This document shows positions 26,459-34,926 of a stretch of 56,112 bases of DNA, piece by piece (positions within the stretch are counted from its first letter, which is position 1; the number at the start of each line of letters is the position of its first letter). This stretch comes from Zoogloea sp. Its GTDB lineage: Bacteria; Pseudomonadota; Gammaproteobacteria; Burkholderiales; Rhodocyclaceae. The stretch is taken from positions 1 through 56,112 of the forward strand of contig WBTZ01000012.1 in the NCBI GenBank assembly GCA_009026175.1. Reading direction: 5' to 3'. Position numbers and translations under genes: made by a program. The notes under the pieces were generated by a model. The model searched no databases. It saw nothing but the letters and a program-made list of their open reading frames with translations, and was not told where the DNA came from.

Positions 26459-26935
26459 TTAGGGGATGTAGCCGATGCACTGCAGCGCATCGGAGGAGTT
26501 GAGCAGGCGCACCACCTTCTGCTGGATGCGGAAGCTGTCGCCGTCGCGGACCAGGGTGTAGGTCAGGTTGGCGGTGTAGTGCTTCTGGATCTCCTTGCGG
26601 AACTCCCGCAGGTTCTGGGCACAGCGCACGGTGACGGTCTTGCCGTCGTCGGCGAGGACGCGGAAGCGCGACACGCTGCGGATGGTACGCGGCGCCGGGG
26701 AGGTGGAGATGGACTCGCCGCTGCCCAGGCGGGCCACGCGCAGCTTGCGCATCTTGGCGTCGTCGCAGGCGTAGTTGAGGGTGTTGGCGAAGTCGGTCTC
26801 GTCCGGGTTGATCGGCACGATGTACAGGCCCTTCTCTTCCCACAGGGCGAGCCACTCGGGGTACTCGCCGTGGTCGAGCATGTCGGCTTCCTGGCTGATA
26901 AAGGCGCTGGCTTGGTTGAGCAGTTCAATGTTCAT
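26459..26935 (-). CDS. iacD: Ring-hydroxylating dioxygenase small subunit IacD
   Basis: 158 residues, the usual length of a beta subunit. Stretches LNQASAFISQEADMLDHGEY, EWLALWEEKGLYIVPINPDE and YTANLTYTLVRDGDSFRIQQ fit the SnoaL/NTF2-like beta-subunit fold. It assembles with IacC as alpha3beta3 and lends structure, not metal ligands. It is 16 bp downstream of iacC. Confidence 0.9.
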   Translation of the reverse strand: MNIELLNQASAFISQEADMLDHGEYPEWLALWEEKGLYIVPINPDETDFANTLNYACDDAKMRKLRVARLGSGESISTSPAPRTIRSVSRFRVLADDGKTVTVRCAQNLREFRKEIQKHYTANLTYTLVRDGDSFRIQQKVVRLLNSSDALQCIGYIP

Positions 26936-26951
26936 GGCTTCGTCCTCCGCC

Positions 26952-28217
26952 TCAGGCGGTCATCAGTTTTTTCCATTGGCGGTAGGCGGCACGCATGCCG
27001 GTTTCCGCACTCACGTCGCTGCGGCGGCCGTCGGCGGTTTCCTGTTCCTTGGCAAGGCCGCGGTTGAGCAGGATCCACTGGTCGGTGCCGGCGTTGGAGC
27101 CCTTCTGCACGCGCTCCCAGGCTTCCGAGTCATCGGGGGTGCCGAAGCCCATCGGGCCCTGGAAGTGTTCGTGCATGCGCAGGCGGGCGCGGTTGCCGGC
27201 CTCGGGGCCGCCATCCATGGTGATCACCGCGTGGTGGATCTCAGTCTCGGTCACCGACACCGGGCGCAGCACGCGGAAGAAGGCCATGGAGCAGGCGATG
27301 TTCGGGAAGATGTTGAGGTTGAAGCCGGAACCGCCCACGGCGCGCACGATGCGGCGCACCTGGTCTTCGGGGTAGTCGGCACGCAGTTCCTCGGCCAGCG
27401 CGGCGAAGCGCTCGGGGATCGGGGCTTCCAGGTTGGCCTCCAGGTCCACCAGGTCGGGAATCATGACCATCACGCTGTGGCCGTTGCCCAGGTCTTCCAC
27501 GAAGCCCGGCCCTTCGACGAAGTCGAGCATCTCTTCGGTCTGCTTGTCCACCGAGGACAGGAAGGACTTGTGCACCAGCGGGAAGTGATAGGCATCGGTG
27601 GTGTTCTCGAGCTGGATCTTCCAGTTGCCGGGGAAGCGGAAGCGATGCTCGCCGCCCACCTTGATCGGGAAGCCGCCGCCCTGCTTCATGAACAGGTCCA
27701 TCCACTTCTTGGCCGGGCCGAGGAAGTCGACCAGGGGCTCGATGTCGTCCTTGAAGGTGGCGAAGATCATGCCGGCGTATTCCTCGACGCGCAGCTTGAC
27801 CAGCGGGTAGTCGGCCTTGTCGAGCAGGTCACCGTAGCTCTCCGGGCTGGGCACGCCACGCAGGGCGCCGTCCAGGGAGTAGCTCCAGCCGTGGTAGGGG
27901 CACACGAAGCTGTTGGTCTTGCCCTTGTGGCCTTCGCAGACGGTGGCGGCGCGGTGGCGGCAGCGGTTGAGCAGGACATGCACCTGCTGCTTGCGGTCGC
28001 GCACGGTCACCACCGGCTGGCGGCCGATGTAGCCGGTCTTGTAGCTGCCGGCCTCGGGGATCTCGCTGGTGTGGGCAACCCACACCCAGGTGTTGGCGAA
28101 GACCTTGTCCATCTCGGTCTCGAAGATGGCGGGGTCGGTGTACAGGGAGGTGTGCACCCGGTCGTGCTGGACCAGGTCGGCCAGGGTGTGGCCCTTGCTA
28201 TTGGCTTGGCTTGTCAT
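26952..28217 (-). CDS. iacC: Rieske ring-hydroxylating dioxygenase large subunit IacC
   Basis: 421 residues. The Rieske 2Fe-2S ligands are C86-x-H88 and C106-x2-H109 (NRCRHRA and FVCPYHGWSYS). The mononuclear iron site has the ENTTDAYHFPLVH motif with H211 and H216 and the bridging D208. All key residues are present. In the iac pathway the oxygenase acts on an oxidised indole-acetate intermediate leading towards catechol; electrons come from IacF. It forms a subunit pair with IacD immediately downstream. Confidence 0.92.
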   Translation of the reverse strand: MTSQANSKGHTLADLVQHDRVHTSLYTDPAIFETEMDKVFANTWVWVAHTSEIPEAGSYKTGYIGRQPVVTVRDRKQQVHVLLNRCRHRAATVCEGHKGKTNSFVCPYHGWSYSLDGALRGVPSPESYGDLLDKADYPLVKLRVEEYAGMIFATFKDDIEPLVDFLGPAKKWMDLFMKQGGGFPIKVGGEHRFRFPGNWKIQLENTTDAYHFPLVHKSFLSSVDKQTEEMLDFVEGPGFVEDLGNGHSVMVMIPDLVDLEANLEAPIPERFAALAEELRADYPEDQVRRIVRAVGGSGFNLNIFPNIACSMAFFRVLRPVSVTETEIHHAVITMDGGPEAGNRARLRMHEHFQGPMGFGTPDDSEAWERVQKGSNAGTDQWILLNRGLAKEQETADGRRSDVSAETGMRAAYRQWKKLMTA

Positions 28218-28279
28218 GGTGTGTCTTCCTTGTTTCTCAATCTCTAGGGTTCGCTAAACGGAGCCGGGCTGAACAGGAA

Positions 28280-28801
28280 TCAGCGGGGCACCGGCAGGGC
28301 AGCGCTGGCATTCCAGTGCTCCACCGGGCGGCTGAACAGGTTCTCGGTGCGGAAATGGGCCATCCGCCAGACGCCGTCCTGACGGGCGAAGTCGATGCTC
28401 AGACGCGCCGCGTTGAGGTGGGAGGCGCCGCTGGCGAAGGTCGATGTCTGCAGCATGACCCACGTGCCGGTGGCCGCGTCAGGGGCCTGCACGCGGATCG
28501 TCTCGCTGGTCAGGAAATGCACGTTGAGGGCAAAGTGCGCCGGCTCGACCATGTACTTGGCCATCATCGCGCCGATCGCCTCGCGCCCCTCGATGCGCCC
28601 GAAGGTGCCCTTGTACTTCTCGCCGATGCCTTCCCAGACCGCATCCGTGGTGAACAGCCCGGCCAGTTCATCCAGCGGCGTACGGGCATCCAGGTAGTCG
28701 CACAGGAACATGTAGCGGTTGATGCAGGCGCGGATCGCGCCTTCGCTTTCCAGGCGGTCCAGGCGCTCCTCGAGCTGGCGGACGTGGGCGAGGTCGGTCA
28801 T
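28280..28801 (-). CDS. iacI: SnoaL/NTF2-like protein IacI
   Basis: 173 residues with an NTF2-like alpha+beta barrel: LEERLDRLESEGAIRACINR, YMFLCDYLDARTPLDELAGL, FTTDAVWEGIGEKYKG, GREAIGAMMA and RLSIDFARQDGVWRMAHFR. Related proteins act as small cyclases, dehydratases or hydrolases without cofactors. Its place between iacB and iacC is that of iacI in known clusters. The role in catabolism is not well fixed. Confidence 0.83.
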   Translation of the reverse strand: MTDLAHVRQLEERLDRLESEGAIRACINRYMFLCDYLDARTPLDELAGLFTTDAVWEGIGEKYKGTFGRIEGREAIGAMMAKYMVEPAHFALNVHFLTSETIRVQAPDAATGTWVMLQTSTFASGASHLNAARLSIDFARQDGVWRMAHFRTENLFSRPVEHWNASAALPVPR

Positions 28802-28819
28802 GGTCGGCTCCGCAGGGGT

Positions 28820-29179
28820 TTACTCGGGAATCACCAGCTCGCGGCCGATGCGGGCCTCGACGCGGATGTACTTCCACAGCTTGTAGGTGCCGTCGCCCAC
28901 CGGGGTGGCACGGAACAGGTTGCAGGCGGCGGTGACGGTCTCGAGGTCGGGCACGTCGGCCAGCACATAGGTGGTCCAGGGGAAGGCGACAGACGGGCCG
29001 ACCATGATCTGGTCGTCATCCATGTTGCCCAGCACGCGCACGCCGGGCAGGCGCGCGATGCCCTGCATCATCGAGACGAAGGCACCCCACACGTCCTTCA
29101 TCTCGTCGGCCGTGCCGTCCATGAAGTTCTGGTTCACGCCCATGCAGAACAGCACGCGCAGCGGTTTCTTTTCGCTCAT
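28820..29179 (-). CDS. iacB: Small protein IacB
   Basis: 119 residues, PLRVLFCMGVNQNFMDGTAD then DEMKDVWGAFVSMMQGIARLP, with a dimeric alpha-beta-barrel-like pattern reminiscent of EthD or muconolactone-isomerase-like proteins. It lies directly between iacA (26 bp upstream) and iacI (18 bp downstream). This matches the small unassigned iacB of known clusters. No catalytic residue can be named. Confidence 0.78.
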   Translation of the reverse strand: MSEKKPLRVLFCMGVNQNFMDGTADEMKDVWGAFVSMMQGIARLPGVRVLGNMDDDQIMVGPSVAFPWTTYVLADVPDLETVTAACNLFRATPVGDGTYKLWKYIRVEARIGRELVIPE

Positions 29180-29205
29180 CTCTATCTCCGTTGGATCGAT
29201 CGGTT

Positions 29206-30369
29206 TTACAGGTAGCCCGGCAGCGGCTTGAGGCCGAAGAGCATGGCGCCGGCGTTCTGGTAGGTGATGTCGCCCATGAAGGCATGCTGGGTGATCATCT
29301 GGGCGTCGCGGACCTGGGCGGCCAGCGGGCTCGATTCATACACGCCGGTGCCGCCGGAGAGCATCTGGGCACGGCGGGCCACGTCGGCACCGACGCGGGA
29401 GGCGTGGGTGGTGGACAGGCGCAGCATGCTCACCTGGTGATCGCTCGGCTTGCCGCCGGCCAGCAGCACCTGCCAGACGTCGTCGATGGCCTCGTAGAAC
29501 CACGAGCGGGCGGCGCGCAGTTCGGCCTCGATCTTGGCGATCTCGAGCTGCACATAGACACGCTCGCCCAGGTTGGGGGCACCCGTCACCGAGGCACGTC
29601 CGGCGGCCATCCCCAGCACTTCGTCGATGGCTGCGCGGCCGATGCCGAGGCCGACCACGGTCAGCACCTGGGCCGCAAAGGAGAGGGTCGGGTAGCGATA
29701 CAGCGGCGTGTCGAGGGACGCCGGACCACCGCGCACGAAGGTCCACTCCTCCGGCACCACCACGTCCTTGACCACGATGTCGTGGCTGCCGGTACCGAGC
29801 AGGCCCATCACATCCCAGTTGGGGGAGATCTCCACCTTCTCGCGGGGCATCACGGCCATGCGCGGCAGGCCGGAGCCATCGCCGTTCTTCGGCAGGATGC
29901 CGGCGCCGACCACTTCGGCGCCCATGCTGCCGCTGCCCCAGCTCCAGCGGCCATTCACCTTGAAGCCGCCATCCACGATCTCGGCCGGCTGCGGCGGGAA
30001 GATGCCGCCGGCAAAGACCACGTCGGGCCCGTTGGCGTAGAGCTTCTCCAGGGTCGCCAGGGGCAGCGCGGCCAGGTAGATGCCGCCGATGCCGAAGCTC
30101 GCCACCCAGCCGGCAGAGCCGTCGGCCTGGGAGATGCGCTCGATCAGCTTGCAGAACTCGGCGGGGGACTTTTCGTCACCGCCGAAGCGCTTCGCCACGA
30201 GGGCCCGGTAAACGCCGGCCTTCTTGAAGCCCTGGATGATGTCCGGGGAGATGAAGCGCTGGGCTTCGAATTCCTTCCGGCGCTTCCGGATGTCCTGCAG
30301 GAGGTCGTCCAGGCCGGCCGCCGCATTGGCGGCATCGCAGTCCCGGGTCTCTTTGATAGCCACTAACAT
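29206..30369 (-). CDS. iacA: Flavin-dependent monooxygenase IacA (acyl-CoA-dehydrogenase fold)
   Basis: 387 residues of the acyl-CoA dehydrogenase / group D flavin monooxygenase fold: AGVYRALVAKRFGGDEKSPA, ISQADGSAGWVASFGIGGIY, VNGRWSWGSGSMGAEVVGAG and GTGSHDIVVKDVVVPEEW. IacA is the first enzyme of aerobic indole-3-acetate breakdown, hydroxylating the indole ring with reduced flavin, here probably from IacG. The ATG at 30369 has GGAGAC upstream and follows iacH by 25 bp. Confidence 0.9.
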   Translation of the reverse strand: MLVAIKETRDCDAANAAAGLDDLLQDIRKRRKEFEAQRFISPDIIQGFKKAGVYRALVAKRFGGDEKSPAEFCKLIERISQADGSAGWVASFGIGGIYLAALPLATLEKLYANGPDVVFAGGIFPPQPAEIVDGGFKVNGRWSWGSGSMGAEVVGAGILPKNGDGSGLPRMAVMPREKVEISPNWDVMGLLGTGSHDIVVKDVVVPEEWTFVRGGPASLDTPLYRYPTLSFAAQVLTVVGLGIGRAAIDEVLGMAAGRASVTGAPNLGERVYVQLEIAKIEAELRAARSWFYEAIDDVWQVLLAGGKPSDHQVSMLRLSTTHASRVGADVARRAQMLSGGTGVYESSPLAAQVRDAQMITQHAFMGDITYQNAGAMLFGLKPLPGYL

Positions 30370-30394
30370 GGGTGTCTCCGCTTGAGAATTGATG

Positions 30395-31504
30395 TCACTG
30401 CAACCGGCTGGCCACGTGCCGGGCCACGGCACACAGCAGTTCGTCGCGCCCCTTGGCGGCGACCAGTTGCAGGCTGACGGGGAAACCGCTCCGGGCAGGC
30501 AGCGGGATGGCGATGGCCGGATGACCGGACAGGTTGAAGGGGCGGACCAGGGAGGTCATGTTGACCAGCCTGGAGGTATCGGCAGCCTGGTCGAGGCTGG
30601 GCGGTGCGTCTGCCATGGTCGGCAGGGCCAGTACTGAAAAACGTTCCAGGGCGGCGTCCACTTCCGCGCTGAAGGCGGCGCGCACCTGGTTGGCCGCATC
30701 CACGTCGGCCTGGGTGGTGCGGGAAGCATTGATCAGACGCTGGGCCACGTCGGGGCCCACCTTGCCGGTCTCCACGAGCTGCCCGCAGGCGGCCCAGGTT
30801 TCAGCGTTGATCACCGCCAGGCCGGCCTGGTAGGCCGCCTCGAAGTGTTCGAATTTCACCGGCGCGGCCGGCAGGCCGCTGGCCGCCACGGCTTCCGCCA
30901 CCGCCTCGCGGATCTCGGCCAGGGCGGGCACATCCACCAGTCCGATGGAGGCAGCCTCCACCGCGGGCAGATCGCCGAAGCTCGGGTCGATGGCCCGCAT
31001 GCAGGCGATCAGGCTGTCCATGTCGGCGGCAAAGGGGCCGACGCAGTCCAGGGTGGTGGCGGCAGGCAGCGCCCCCTTGCGGCTGACCCGGCCAAAGGTC
31101 GGCTTGAGGCCGAACACTCCGCAACAGGCCGCCGGAATGCGGATTGAACCGCCGGTGTCGGTGCCGATGGCGACGTCGACCTCCTTGCCCGCCACCGCGG
31201 CGGCGGATCCGCTCGAGGAGCCGCCCGGTACTCGGTCCGGGAACAGCGGATTGACCGGCGTGCCGGCCCAGGCATTGATGCCGGTGGTACCGAAGGCCAG
31301 CTCATGCATGGTCACCTTGCCGGTGATGCGGTAGCCGGCGGCGAGCAGGCGCTCGACCACCTCGGCATGCGCCGCGGCCGGCGGCGCATCGGCCAGGGCC
31401 CGGCTGCCGGCCTGGGTCGGCACCCCCGCCACGTCGATCGAATCCTTGATCGCCACGGACGGCCCCTGGCCTCCCAGATTCAGCGCTCTCACGAAGATGC
31501 TCAT
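30395..31504 (-). CDS. iacH: Amidase-signature enzyme IacH
   Basis: 369 residues with the amidase signature: catalytic Lys in VAIKDSID, the Gly/Ser loop PGGSSSGSAAAVAG, and TDTGGSIRIPAACCGVFGLK with the nucleophilic Ser. It is shorter than typical amidases of about 450-480 residues. In iac clusters IacH acts on late indole-derived intermediates on the way to catechol. It is the promoter-proximal gene. ATG 31504 is chosen because the extended frame upstream runs through the regulatory region. Confidence 0.88.
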   Translation of the reverse strand: MSIFVRALNLGGQGPSVAIKDSIDVAGVPTQAGSRALADAPPAAAHAEVVERLLAAGYRITGKVTMHELAFGTTGINAWAGTPVNPLFPDRVPGGSSSGSAAAVAGKEVDVAIGTDTGGSIRIPAACCGVFGLKPTFGRVSRKGALPAATTLDCVGPFAADMDSLIACMRAIDPSFGDLPAVEAASIGLVDVPALAEIREAVAEAVAASGLPAAPVKFEHFEAAYQAGLAVINAETWAACGQLVETGKVGPDVAQRLINASRTTQADVDAANQVRAAFSAEVDAALERFSVLALPTMADAPPSLDQAADTSRLVNMTSLVRPFNLSGHPAIAIPLPARSGFPVSLQLVAAKGRDELLCAVARHVASRLQ

Positions 31505-31617
31505 GCTGCGACTCCTGAAAAATCCGGTCTCTGACGACCGGCCCCTGCTCGCCCTGCGGGCTGATTTATAAACACCACTGATGCTCAGATTAGTTTTAAT
31601 GATTTCCGATGTCAACC

Positions 31618-31632
31618 GAAAAATCACGTGAA
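31618..31632 (-). promoter_or_regulatory. CACGTG element shared with the livK leader (iacH copy)
   Basis: The minus strand reads TTCACGTGATTTTTC, identical over 15 bp to 23453-23467. It lies 114 bp upstream of iacH. The two copies are in opposite orientation relative to their genes, as is acceptable for a palindromic core. Confidence 0.7.
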
Positions 31633-31734
31633 CATTCAACTAATTTTCGCAAAGAATCCTGACTTGAAGGGCGAACGGGGCTCAGTCACCGGAAGACAAA
31701 AACCCCTTTTATTTCAACACCACGAATTCATCAA

Positions 31735-31750
31735 TGCACAGAGTGTGCCA
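31735..31750 (-). promoter_or_regulatory. Sigma-54-like promoter of the iac operon
   Basis: The minus strand reads TGGCACACTCTGTGCA, with a perfect TGGCAC and GC at the right spacing. It is about 231 bp upstream of iacH. An AT-rich palindrome, TTGATT-GAAT-AATCAA (31758-31773), lies just upstream and includes an IHF-like AATCAA-N4-TTT. Confidence 0.55.
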
Positions 31751-31856
31751 GGCAGAATTGATTGAATAATCAACCAATTTACCCAAGGAAATCCGGATTC
31801 TTGCACCGCAATAATGCACGACGCCTCTTATCGGTGCGCCCGGCCGTCAACGCACG

Positions 31857-31885
31857 AAAGCCCCCTCACCTCCCGGTGAAGGGGC
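31857..31885 (-). terminator. Terminator of the YCF48/RND/DUF1302/DUF1329 operon
   Basis: On the minus strand GCCCCTTCACC-GGGA-GGTGAGGGGGC forms a strong stem, followed by TTTC. It lies 56 bp past the DUF1329 stop. The short T-run makes it moderately convincing. Confidence 0.65.
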
Positions 31886-31941
31886 CTCCACATGCACGGC
31901 CGGGGTGCATCGCGTGATGCGGTCTCCCCGGCACGCCTTGC

Positions 31942-33252
31942 CTACTTGCCGCCGGTGGCGACCTCCTCGAGCTTGCTCAGGGACACGTCGCCCTCCTTGA
32001 CGCCCTTGGGGTTGGCCTTCATGTTGGCCGACCAGGTGGTGGAGTGATTGCGCTTCACGTCGATGACGTGGCCGACCACCGGCATCACCGCCTTGTAGCC
32101 GTCGTCACCGACGTCCGGGCGGTTCTGGAAGATCATGTATTTCCAGAATTCGCCCTTCTGGTCATACATCTCGCCCAAGTAGGGACGCGGGAAGTTCACC
32201 TCCATGTACACCACCTTCTTGCTGTAGGGGTGCTCCGCAGGCGGGGTGCCCTCCACGACGTAGACTTCGCGCGGTTCCCACTCGATGTGCTTGGCCGGGA
32301 AGTAGTACGGCGCCTCGGTCAGCCCCACCGACGGAAACTCGGCCGGCGTATCGCGCTTGCTGTTGTCCACGCTGACCAGCGGGCTGTGGGCCACGGCGAG
32401 CACCCAGCGCTTGCCGATGAGCTTGTTGGCCCGGTACTTGGTGGGGAAGGCGTCCCAGATATCCCAGTCGTCATACAGCTGGTCGGTGCCGCCGATCGGG
32501 TCCATCCAGGCGCCACCGGACAGCCGGCGGGTGCGCCGGACGGACTTGAGGTAGGCCCAGGTGTCGTCCGGCTTGGCCGAGGTGGCGTCGTTGTAGCGGA
32601 TCGAGAAGGTGCCCAGGCCGCGGATGTCCTGCGGGCTGGTGGCGAACAGGTAGGTCTTCTGGGCGATGCTGCCGTCACCCTCGCTCACCGGCCCGCCGTC
32701 GAGGCGGCCTTCCATGTAGTAGCGGCGGGACTGCCAGCGCTGCACCCGCTCGACGCCGGTACCGCCGCCGATGAACACGAAGGAGATGTCGCGCAGGTCC
32801 ATGGTGGCGCCATAGGTGGCGGCCCGCAGGTTCCAGATGACCTTGTCGCCGGCGTTCGGGTCGTCCAGCTTGATGCTCTCCGGCGGGAAGGGCATGCCAG
32901 CCTTCCAGCCGCTCATGGTGCGGGTGGCCGGGTCGAACTTGACGTTCTTGGCGTACTCCTTGGTGGCGTTGACGTACTTCGGGTCCATCTCGATCTTCTT
33001 CGAGTTGGCCAGCTTGATGGTCAGGCCGAACTTCTTGATCATCATCTCGAGCTTCTCGGGAACCATGCTGGCGATGGTCTTGCCCTCGAAGGTCTCGGTC
33101 TTGATCTTGTCGTAGTTGTCCTTGGTGATGACGAAGCCGGCCTGCAGCTCGGCGGCCTGGACCTGGCCGGCGATACATGCGCCGACGCCCAGGAGCAGCG
33201 CGCCGCGGGCAAAGCGGCGTCGCGACGGATCGATCTTGGTGGTGGTCTTCAT
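31942..33252 (-). CDS. DUF1329-family protein with Tat-type signal
   Basis: 436 residues. The N-terminus KIDPSRRRFARGALLLG fits a twin-arginine signal (SRRRFAR), followed by a hydrophobic core and AQVQAAEL-like cleavage region. The mature part is DUF1329 (outer-membrane lipoprotein-sorting-like): GWKAGMPFPPESIKLDDPNA, RRYYMEGRLDGGPV, DPIGGTDQLYDDWDIWDAFP. Genes of this family regularly follow DUF1302 genes and RND transporters in aromatic and hydrocarbon degraders. The molecular role is unknown. It is the last gene of a sigma-54-led operon. Confidence 0.85.
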   Translation of the reverse strand: MKTTTKIDPSRRRFARGALLLGVGACIAGQVQAAELQAGFVITKDNYDKIKTETFEGKTIASMVPEKLEMMIKKFGLTIKLANSKKIEMDPKYVNATKEYAKNVKFDPATRTMSGWKAGMPFPPESIKLDDPNAGDKVIWNLRAATYGATMDLRDISFVFIGGGTGVERVQRWQSRRYYMEGRLDGGPVSEGDGSIAQKTYLFATSPQDIRGLGTFSIRYNDATSAKPDDTWAYLKSVRRTRRLSGGAWMDPIGGTDQLYDDWDIWDAFPTKYRANKLIGKRWVLAVAHSPLVSVDNSKRDTPAEFPSVGLTEAPYYFPAKHIEWEPREVYVVEGTPPAEHPYSKKVVYMEVNFPRPYLGEMYDQKGEFWKYMIFQNRPDVGDDGYKAVMPVVGHVIDVKRNHSTTWSANMKANPKGVKEGDVSLSKLEEVATGGK

Positions 33253-33274
33253 GGGTGGGTCTCCTCTCTAGTGC

Positions 33275-34837
33275 TTAGAACTGCCGGGTCAAACGGAAGG
33301 TGAGCTGGCTGTTGTTGGCGAAGTAGCCGAACAACTGCACGCCGGGGTTGGGGTCGAACAAGGCCTTGCCGGAATGGGAGGCCCAGAAGATGTCGGCCTC
33401 GGCCTTGGCCCGCCACTTGTCGCCCAGCACGATGTCGACGCTGGGGATCACGAAGCCGCCGCCATGGTTGAGGTCGACGCCCACGGCGATGCCCGGGTTG
33501 ATTGTGTCGCCCTTGTAGTTGAGCACCGTGAAGGCGGTCAGGATGGTGCTGTGCTCGGTGAGCGGCGAGCCATAGGCGAACAGGCGGACCAGGTCCTCCG
33601 AGTCCTTGTGGTCACGGATCCAGGTGTCGAAGATCTGCACCGACGAGAAGGACGGCCGGTTGGTGCCCAGCAGGTTCTCGAAGTGCAGGTTCTTGTCGGC
33701 CCGCAGCATGGTGGTCACCGTGTCCTTGAGCTTGATCCCGCCCAGGCCGAGGCCCGCCGCCGCGCCGAGGGTCGGCGTGGTCAGGGCGCCGGTGCCGACG
33801 TTGTAGGGCTGGTCCTTGGTGTAGGCGATCTCGGCGCTGAAGACGGTGTCGAGGGCGGCCGAATAGCCGCTCACGGTGGCACCGAAGACATCGATCTTGG
33901 GATGGATCAGGTCGAACAGCGGGCCGGCCGGCGCCTTCTTGTAAGGCGCGAAGACCGAGTTGGCCACCGGGTCGGCGGCGAAGGTGCGGACATAGGCCAG
34001 GGAGTAGTTGAGCGAGCCGGCCTCACCCGACCAGCGGATGCCGCCCGTCCAGTCGTCCTTGTTGCCCTCGGGGTGCTTGCAGTCGTAGCTGGTCACCGCC
34101 GACAGGTCATAGCCCCGGTAGGGCTGGAAGAACCAGCGGCCGCCGCGGATATCGTAGGTGTTGCCGATGTCCTTGCAGCGGTCGAGGCCGGGACGCACGT
34201 AGGCGTGGATCTGGCCGGCCGCCTCGGGCACGTCGAACTTCACGCTGGCCAGCCACAGGGGCTTGCGCCACTCCTCGTTCTCCCCCTCGAAGAACAGGCG
34301 CCAGCTCAGGTCGTAGCCATGCACCACGTCCATGGCATGGAAGAAGTCCGACTCGCCCCACACGATCTGCTGCTTGCCGATGCGGAAGGTGGCCCGCTCG
34401 CCGGCCTTGAACTCGCCCCAGAACTCGCGCAGGTCGCCGTTGTTGTAGTTGTCCATGATGCTGGAGTGGTCGCCGCCGGTGGTGCCGTTGGTCTTGCGCA
34501 GCTCCTCCAGGTCGCGCAGGTAAGGGGTCTTGGCCTCCCGGTCGAGGCGCGCCACCGCCTTCCACTTGATCGGGCCGGTGGCCGCATCCGCGTCGAGCAG
34601 CATGGAGCCCCGCAGCATCGACAGCTTGCCCTTGTCATTGCCCCGGGTTTCCGGGATGTCCTGCAGGTTGAACGCAGCCCAGCCGCGCACATAGCCGCCG
34701 ATCCGGAAATAGTTGCCGTCCTGGTCGGCTTCGCCGGACTGCTCCTGGGCGAGTGCCGGCGCGCACGCCAGCCCGAGCCCCAAGCCCAGGCCGAGGGCTG
34801 CGCCGACAGCGCGCGTCCGCCTTGTATTTGCCTTCAT
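33275..34837 (-). CDS. DUF1302-family outer-membrane protein
   Basis: 520 residues with a signal peptide (AVGAALGLGLGLGLACAPAL, then AQEQ) and a beta-rich body ending in FRLTRQF, a C-terminal Phe typical of outer-membrane barrels. Landmarks: YFRIGGYVRGWAAFNLQDIP, ATFRIGKQQIVWGESDFFHA and MDVVHGYDLSWRLFFEGENE. DUF1302 proteins are thought to be channels for hydrophobic substrates. It ends 22 bp before the DUF1329 gene. A strong stem-loop lies between it and the RND gene. Confidence 0.86.
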   Translation of the reverse strand: MKANTRRTRAVGAALGLGLGLGLACAPALAQEQSGEADQDGNYFRIGGYVRGWAAFNLQDIPETRGNDKGKLSMLRGSMLLDADAATGPIKWKAVARLDREAKTPYLRDLEELRKTNGTTGGDHSSIMDNYNNGDLREFWGEFKAGERATFRIGKQQIVWGESDFFHAMDVVHGYDLSWRLFFEGENEEWRKPLWLASVKFDVPEAAGQIHAYVRPGLDRCKDIGNTYDIRGGRWFFQPYRGYDLSAVTSYDCKHPEGNKDDWTGGIRWSGEAGSLNYSLAYVRTFAADPVANSVFAPYKKAPAGPLFDLIHPKIDVFGATVSGYSAALDTVFSAEIAYTKDQPYNVGTGALTTPTLGAAAGLGLGGIKLKDTVTTMLRADKNLHFENLLGTNRPSFSSVQIFDTWIRDHKDSEDLVRLFAYGSPLTEHSTILTAFTVLNYKGDTINPGIAVGVDLNHGGGFVIPSVDIVLGDKWRAKAEADIFWASHSGKALFDPNPGVQLFGYFANNSQLTFRLTRQF

Positions 34838-34881
34838 GTGTCACCTCCGCTTCTGTTTGTTGTGGACAAGACTTGCCCTAC

Positions 34882-34905
34882 CCTCCGGTGCGGCAGCACC
34901 GGAGG
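34882..34905 (-). repeat. Perfect stem-loop between the RND and DUF1302 genes
   Basis: CCTCCGGTGC-GGCA-GCACCGGAGG, a 10-bp stem with a 4-nt loop, lies 22 bp after the RND stop. With no U-run it looks like an mRNA-processing or stabilising element that could raise DUF1302 levels over the transporter. Confidence 0.6.
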
Positions 34906-34926
34906 TCGGACGGGTGGAACGGGAAA

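Larger units (their letters stand above)
31505..31941. other. iac promoter region and tail of the DUF1302/DUF1329 operon
   Basis: This 437-bp gap is clearly AT-richer than the flanking genes between about 31560 and 31820. It holds the CACGTG element, the sigma-54-like core, the AT-rich palindrome and a terminator at 31857-31885. No coding sequence is supported. Confidence 0.6.
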
